64,000 nucleotides of DNA. Origin: Clostridia bacterium (GTDB lineage: Bacteria > Bacillota > Clostridia > UMGS1840). Positions 61,683 through 64,000 of this stretch are shown here, in pieces (position 1 is the first letter of the stretch; each line of letters opens with the position of its first letter). The notes below the pieces were generated by a model. It made no database searches, was not told where the DNA came from, and saw only the letters and a list, made by a program, of their open reading frames with translations. The DNA is taken from the NCBI GenBank assembly GCA_017625695.1, contig JAGAKI010000058.1, positions 1-64,000 of the forward strand. Reading direction: 5' to 3'. The position numbers and the translations under genes are program-made.

Positions 61683-63041
61683 TTATCCTACAATAATATC
61701 TTCTGTGGGATTTACCACCAGGTTTTCTCTGCACTTATTGGTGCTGAAAGCAAATGCCAGGGAAATTGGCCCCACTCTGCCGAGATACATCGTCAAAATG
61801 AGAATGCTTTTTCCGAATACATTCAAACTGCCCGTCAGATTGCGGGTTAACCCTACGGTTGCGGTTGCACTGACAGTTTCAAACAAAACATCCGTCAAAT
61901 TACCACCCTGCACAACCAGAAGCAGGAAAGTTGAAGCAAGCACTACCAAAAACGAAAACAAAAAGACTGCAAGTGCTTTTTTTGTGAATTCCATAACAAT
62001 CTGCCGCTGGAACACATCCACTGTCCGCTTGGAACGAATCACTGCCAGAGCCGTGACCAAAAGCACGAACACGGTAACCGTCTTTACGCCCCCTGCTGTT
62101 CCTGCAGGAGACCCACCGATAAACATCAGAAGGATGCTGAAAAACGCAGAAGCATCCGTCAGATTTTCCTGGGGAACGGTAGCAAAACCTGCGGTTCTTG
62201 TGGTGACTGACTGAAAAAGAGAAGCCATCACCTTTTCCCAAAAGGTATACGCCCCAATGGTCAACGGATTATTTCGCTCCAGCAAAAAGTAAATCACTCC
62301 GCCGCCGATTACCAGCACTGCCGTCATCCACAGTACAATTTTGGTATGAAGGGTGAGAAAACGGATGCCTCGTCTGTTTTTATGGCGGATATTTTCAAAA
62401 ATGTCAAACCATACCACAAACCCCAGACCGCCTGAAATAATCAAAAATATGGTGGTAAAATTTATCACGGGATTTAACACATACGGACACAAGCTTTGGG
62501 TTCCGATGAAATCAATCCCCGCATTACAGAAAGCAGACACGGAATGAAAGATACCATACCAAATGCCCACTAACCCGAACTCCGGCAGAAACACCGTCAT
62601 ATAAAGCAACGCACCAATGCCCTCAATCGTAAAGGTCAGGGCAAGCACCTTTTTCACAAAACTCACAATTTTGTCCATAGAGCTTAAGTTAAAGGAATCG
62701 CTGATCAAGATGCGGTCGTCAATCCCCATTTTTTTCTTGAGTCCAATCATAAATGCCGCCATTACGGTGACGACTCCAAGCCCACCAATCTGAATCAGCA
62801 ACAAAATCACAACTTGCCCGAACACACTCCAAGTAAAGGCTGTGGGCACCGTAACAAGCCCCGTCACACAAACGGAGGTGGTAGCGGTAAACAAGGCATC
62901 AATATAGGGAACAGACATCCCGTTTGCAGAACTGATGGGTAAGCTTAATAAAAAACTTCCCAACAGAACCAATCCTAAAAAACCAAGTAAGACAATCTGC
63001 ACCGAAGACAGTGCTTTTCGTTTTTTCATCGCTTTTTTCAT
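61683..63041 (-). CDS. ktrB: Potassium transporter KtrB (TrkH family)
   Basis: This 452-residue membrane protein of the Trk/Ktr superfamily has four pore repeats (TTSVCVTGLVTV, SAFCNAGIDFIG, VTTRTAGFATVPQ, SATATVGLTRNLTGS) that carry the selectivity glycines, separated by transmembrane helices. With KtrA it forms a sodium-dependent potassium uptake system. The promoter TTGACT-17-TATAAT lies at 63080-63108. Confidence 0.95.
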   Translation of the reverse strand: MKKAMKKRKALSSVQIVLLGFLGLVLLGSFLLSLPISSANGMSVPYIDALFTATTSVCVTGLVTVPTAFTWSVFGQVVILLLIQIGGLGVVTVMAAFMIGLKKKMGIDDRILISDSFNLSSMDKIVSFVKKVLALTFTIEGIGALLYMTVFLPEFGLVGIWYGIFHSVSAFCNAGIDFIGTQSLCPYVLNPVINFTTIFLIISGGLGFVVWFDIFENIRHKNRRGIRFLTLHTKIVLWMTAVLVIGGGVIYFLLERNNPLTIGAYTFWEKVMASLFQSVTTRTAGFATVPQENLTDASAFFSILLMFIGGSPAGTAGGVKTVTVFVLLVTALAVIRSKRTVDVFQRQIVMEFTKKALAVFLFSFLVVLASTFLLLVVQGGNLTDVLFETVSATATVGLTRNLTGSLNVFGKSILILTMYLGRVGPISLAFAFSTNKCRENLVVNPTEDIIVG

Positions 63042-63079
63042 AGTTCTTCTCCCTATGAAACAAAATTTCAGATACCCTG

Positions 63080-63108
63080 ATTATAACATACCCAATCGAA
63101 AAAGTCAA
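63080..63108 (-). promoter_or_regulatory. Promoter of ktrB-ktrA
   Basis: On the minus strand TTGACT (63103-63108), 17 bp, TATAAT (63080-63085). Confidence 0.8.
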
Positions 63109-63254
63109 TTTGAATTCAAAAAATATATACAAAATGTAATTTTATGAACAAATGACACATAGTTTGCACAAATTTATCTTTTTTTTAAAAAAGAGATCCG
63201 CTATAATAAAAATGGTGAGAGAATCCCCAAAAAAACATATGGGAGAAAACCGCT

Positions 63255-64000
63255 ATGAGTAAAACAAGAAAAGAACTAAAAAAATATACGGGAAATACCT
63301 GTCAGATAGGGGGAACCCGTCATTACCGCTTAACCGACGGCATCACCGACGGTTGCCGTTGTATTGATGTAAACACGGGAAGCGGATTTACCTATACCGT
63401 AGTCTGTGACCGTGGTCTGGATATTTCCTTAGCCTCCTACAAAGGCACCAATCTTGCTTTTTTAACTGAAAATATGGAAGCAAATCCCGCTCATTTTGAT
63501 GCTTCCGATATCCAGTGGCTCCGGACCTTTTCGGGAGGACTCCTAACCACCTGCGGTCCCACCCACTTGGGACCTCCCTGTGAAGATAACGGGGAACTGT
63601 TGGGACAGCACGGCAGATGGACTTCCCTTCCTGCCAAAAAAGTGTGTGATTTATCTGACTATGAAACAGGCATCTTAAAAATCACAGGGGAACTGCACGA
63701 CAGCACCCCTTTTGGGCATAAGATTGCCATCAAACGTAGCATTTCATCCGAATTCGGAAAAGCAGCTGTGGTGATTGAAGACGAAATCACCAATGAAGGC
63801 GGAAAAGACTGTCCCTTTAATTTACTCTATCACATTAACTTCGGCTACCCCTTGCTCTCGGAAGATACCACCGTTCATGTTCCCTCCAAACAATGTGTCG
63901 GTTACGATGAATACACCAACCAACGGATGGACGAACAAGCCTCAATCAAAGCACCAAACGGTGCCAATGCCGAAAAGAATTATATGCATACCTTTTCGGG
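63255..64000 (+). CDS. DUF4432 family (galactose mutarotase-like) protein, 3' end outside window
   Basis: ATG 63255 follows GGGAG and begins MSKTRKELKKYTGNTCQIGG; 248 residues are visible and the frame is open at the window end. The fragment DRGLDISLASYKGTNLAFLT and LRTFSGGLLTTCGPTHLGPP are typical of DUF4432 proteins, relatives of aldose 1-epimerase that probably act on sugars. The FNLLYHINFGYPLL segment carries a conserved histidine. A TATAAT at 63203-63208 may be its -10 box. Confidence 0.85.
   Translation, partial: MSKTRKELKKYTGNTCQIGGTRHYRLTDGITDGCRCIDVNTGSGFTYTVVCDRGLDISLASYKGTNLAFLTENMEANPAHFDASDIQWLRTFSGGLLTTCGPTHLGPPCEDNGELLGQHGRWTSLPAKKVCDLSDYETGILKITGELHDSTPFGHKIAIKRSISSEFGKAAVVIEDEITNEGGKDCPFNLLYHINFGYPLLSEDTTVHVPSKQCVGYDEYTNQRMDEQASIKAPNGANAEKNYMHTFS

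Overview
The window looks like a spore-forming, Gram-positive anaerobe of the Clostridia (Bacillota), probably from an animal gut. The evidence is SLH surface-anchoring domains, a YesM/YesN-type two-component system beside a CUT1 sugar ABC transporter, two T-box leaders, a queT gene with a pseudoknot leader, a manganese catalase of the spore-coat type, and spoIIID, a regulator found only in endospore formers. The genus cannot be read from the sequence.

Layout. (1) 1-18320, all minus strand: a surface-glycan locus. Two permease genes and a lipoprotein binding protein are followed by a beta-helix SLH enzyme and three very large secreted proteins made of carbohydrate-binding-like modules joined by Pro-Thr-Glu linkers. 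(2) 18321-23860: a divergent regulatory region, then a DUF4091 protein, an AraC-type response regulator and its sensor kinase on the plus strand. Direct repeats with a 23-bp period lie upstream of both divergent promoters and are probably the response-regulator sites. (3) 23946-35309: spoIIID, split by an 11.1-kb AT-rich element (24060-35167). The element encodes a large serine recombinase at its right end, an unusual three-part fusion (SLOG-like, integrase DNA-binding domains, D12 adenine methyltransferase), several proteins of unknown function, an SLH surface protein and a structured RNA. Joining the two ends at a 5-bp core restores an intact 86-residue SpoIIID, so the element resembles the skin element of sigK but sits in another sporulation gene. 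(4) 35411-43361: housekeeping genes (queT, ywlG-like, vanZ-like, minD-like, mgsA, comEC-like, holA, AEC transporter, comF) and tRNA-Pro(CGG). (5) 43362-44113: intergenic DNA with a duplicated tRNA 3' end and an attenuator-like pnuC leader. (6) 44114-49184: pnuC, manganese catalase, DUF554, a sodium:solute symporter and its divergent LysR regulator. (7) 49279-58240: two T-box-controlled minus-strand operons with acyl-CoA synthetase fusions. One has a Leu (CTC) specifier and also carries a LeuA-like protein without catalytic residues; the other has an Ile (ATC) specifier. (8) 58302-64000: an FGGY kinase, a PocR/AraC regulator, KtrA/KtrB potassium uptake and the start of a DUF4432 protein.

The most notable system is the spoIIID-interrupting element. 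If excision occurs in the mother cell, it would be a developmental DNA rearrangement controlling spoIIID. If not, the strain should be blocked in sporulation. The two T-box operons suggest a second idea: amino-acid starvation may switch on activation of branched-chain fatty acids to CoA esters for leucine and isoleucine synthesis.
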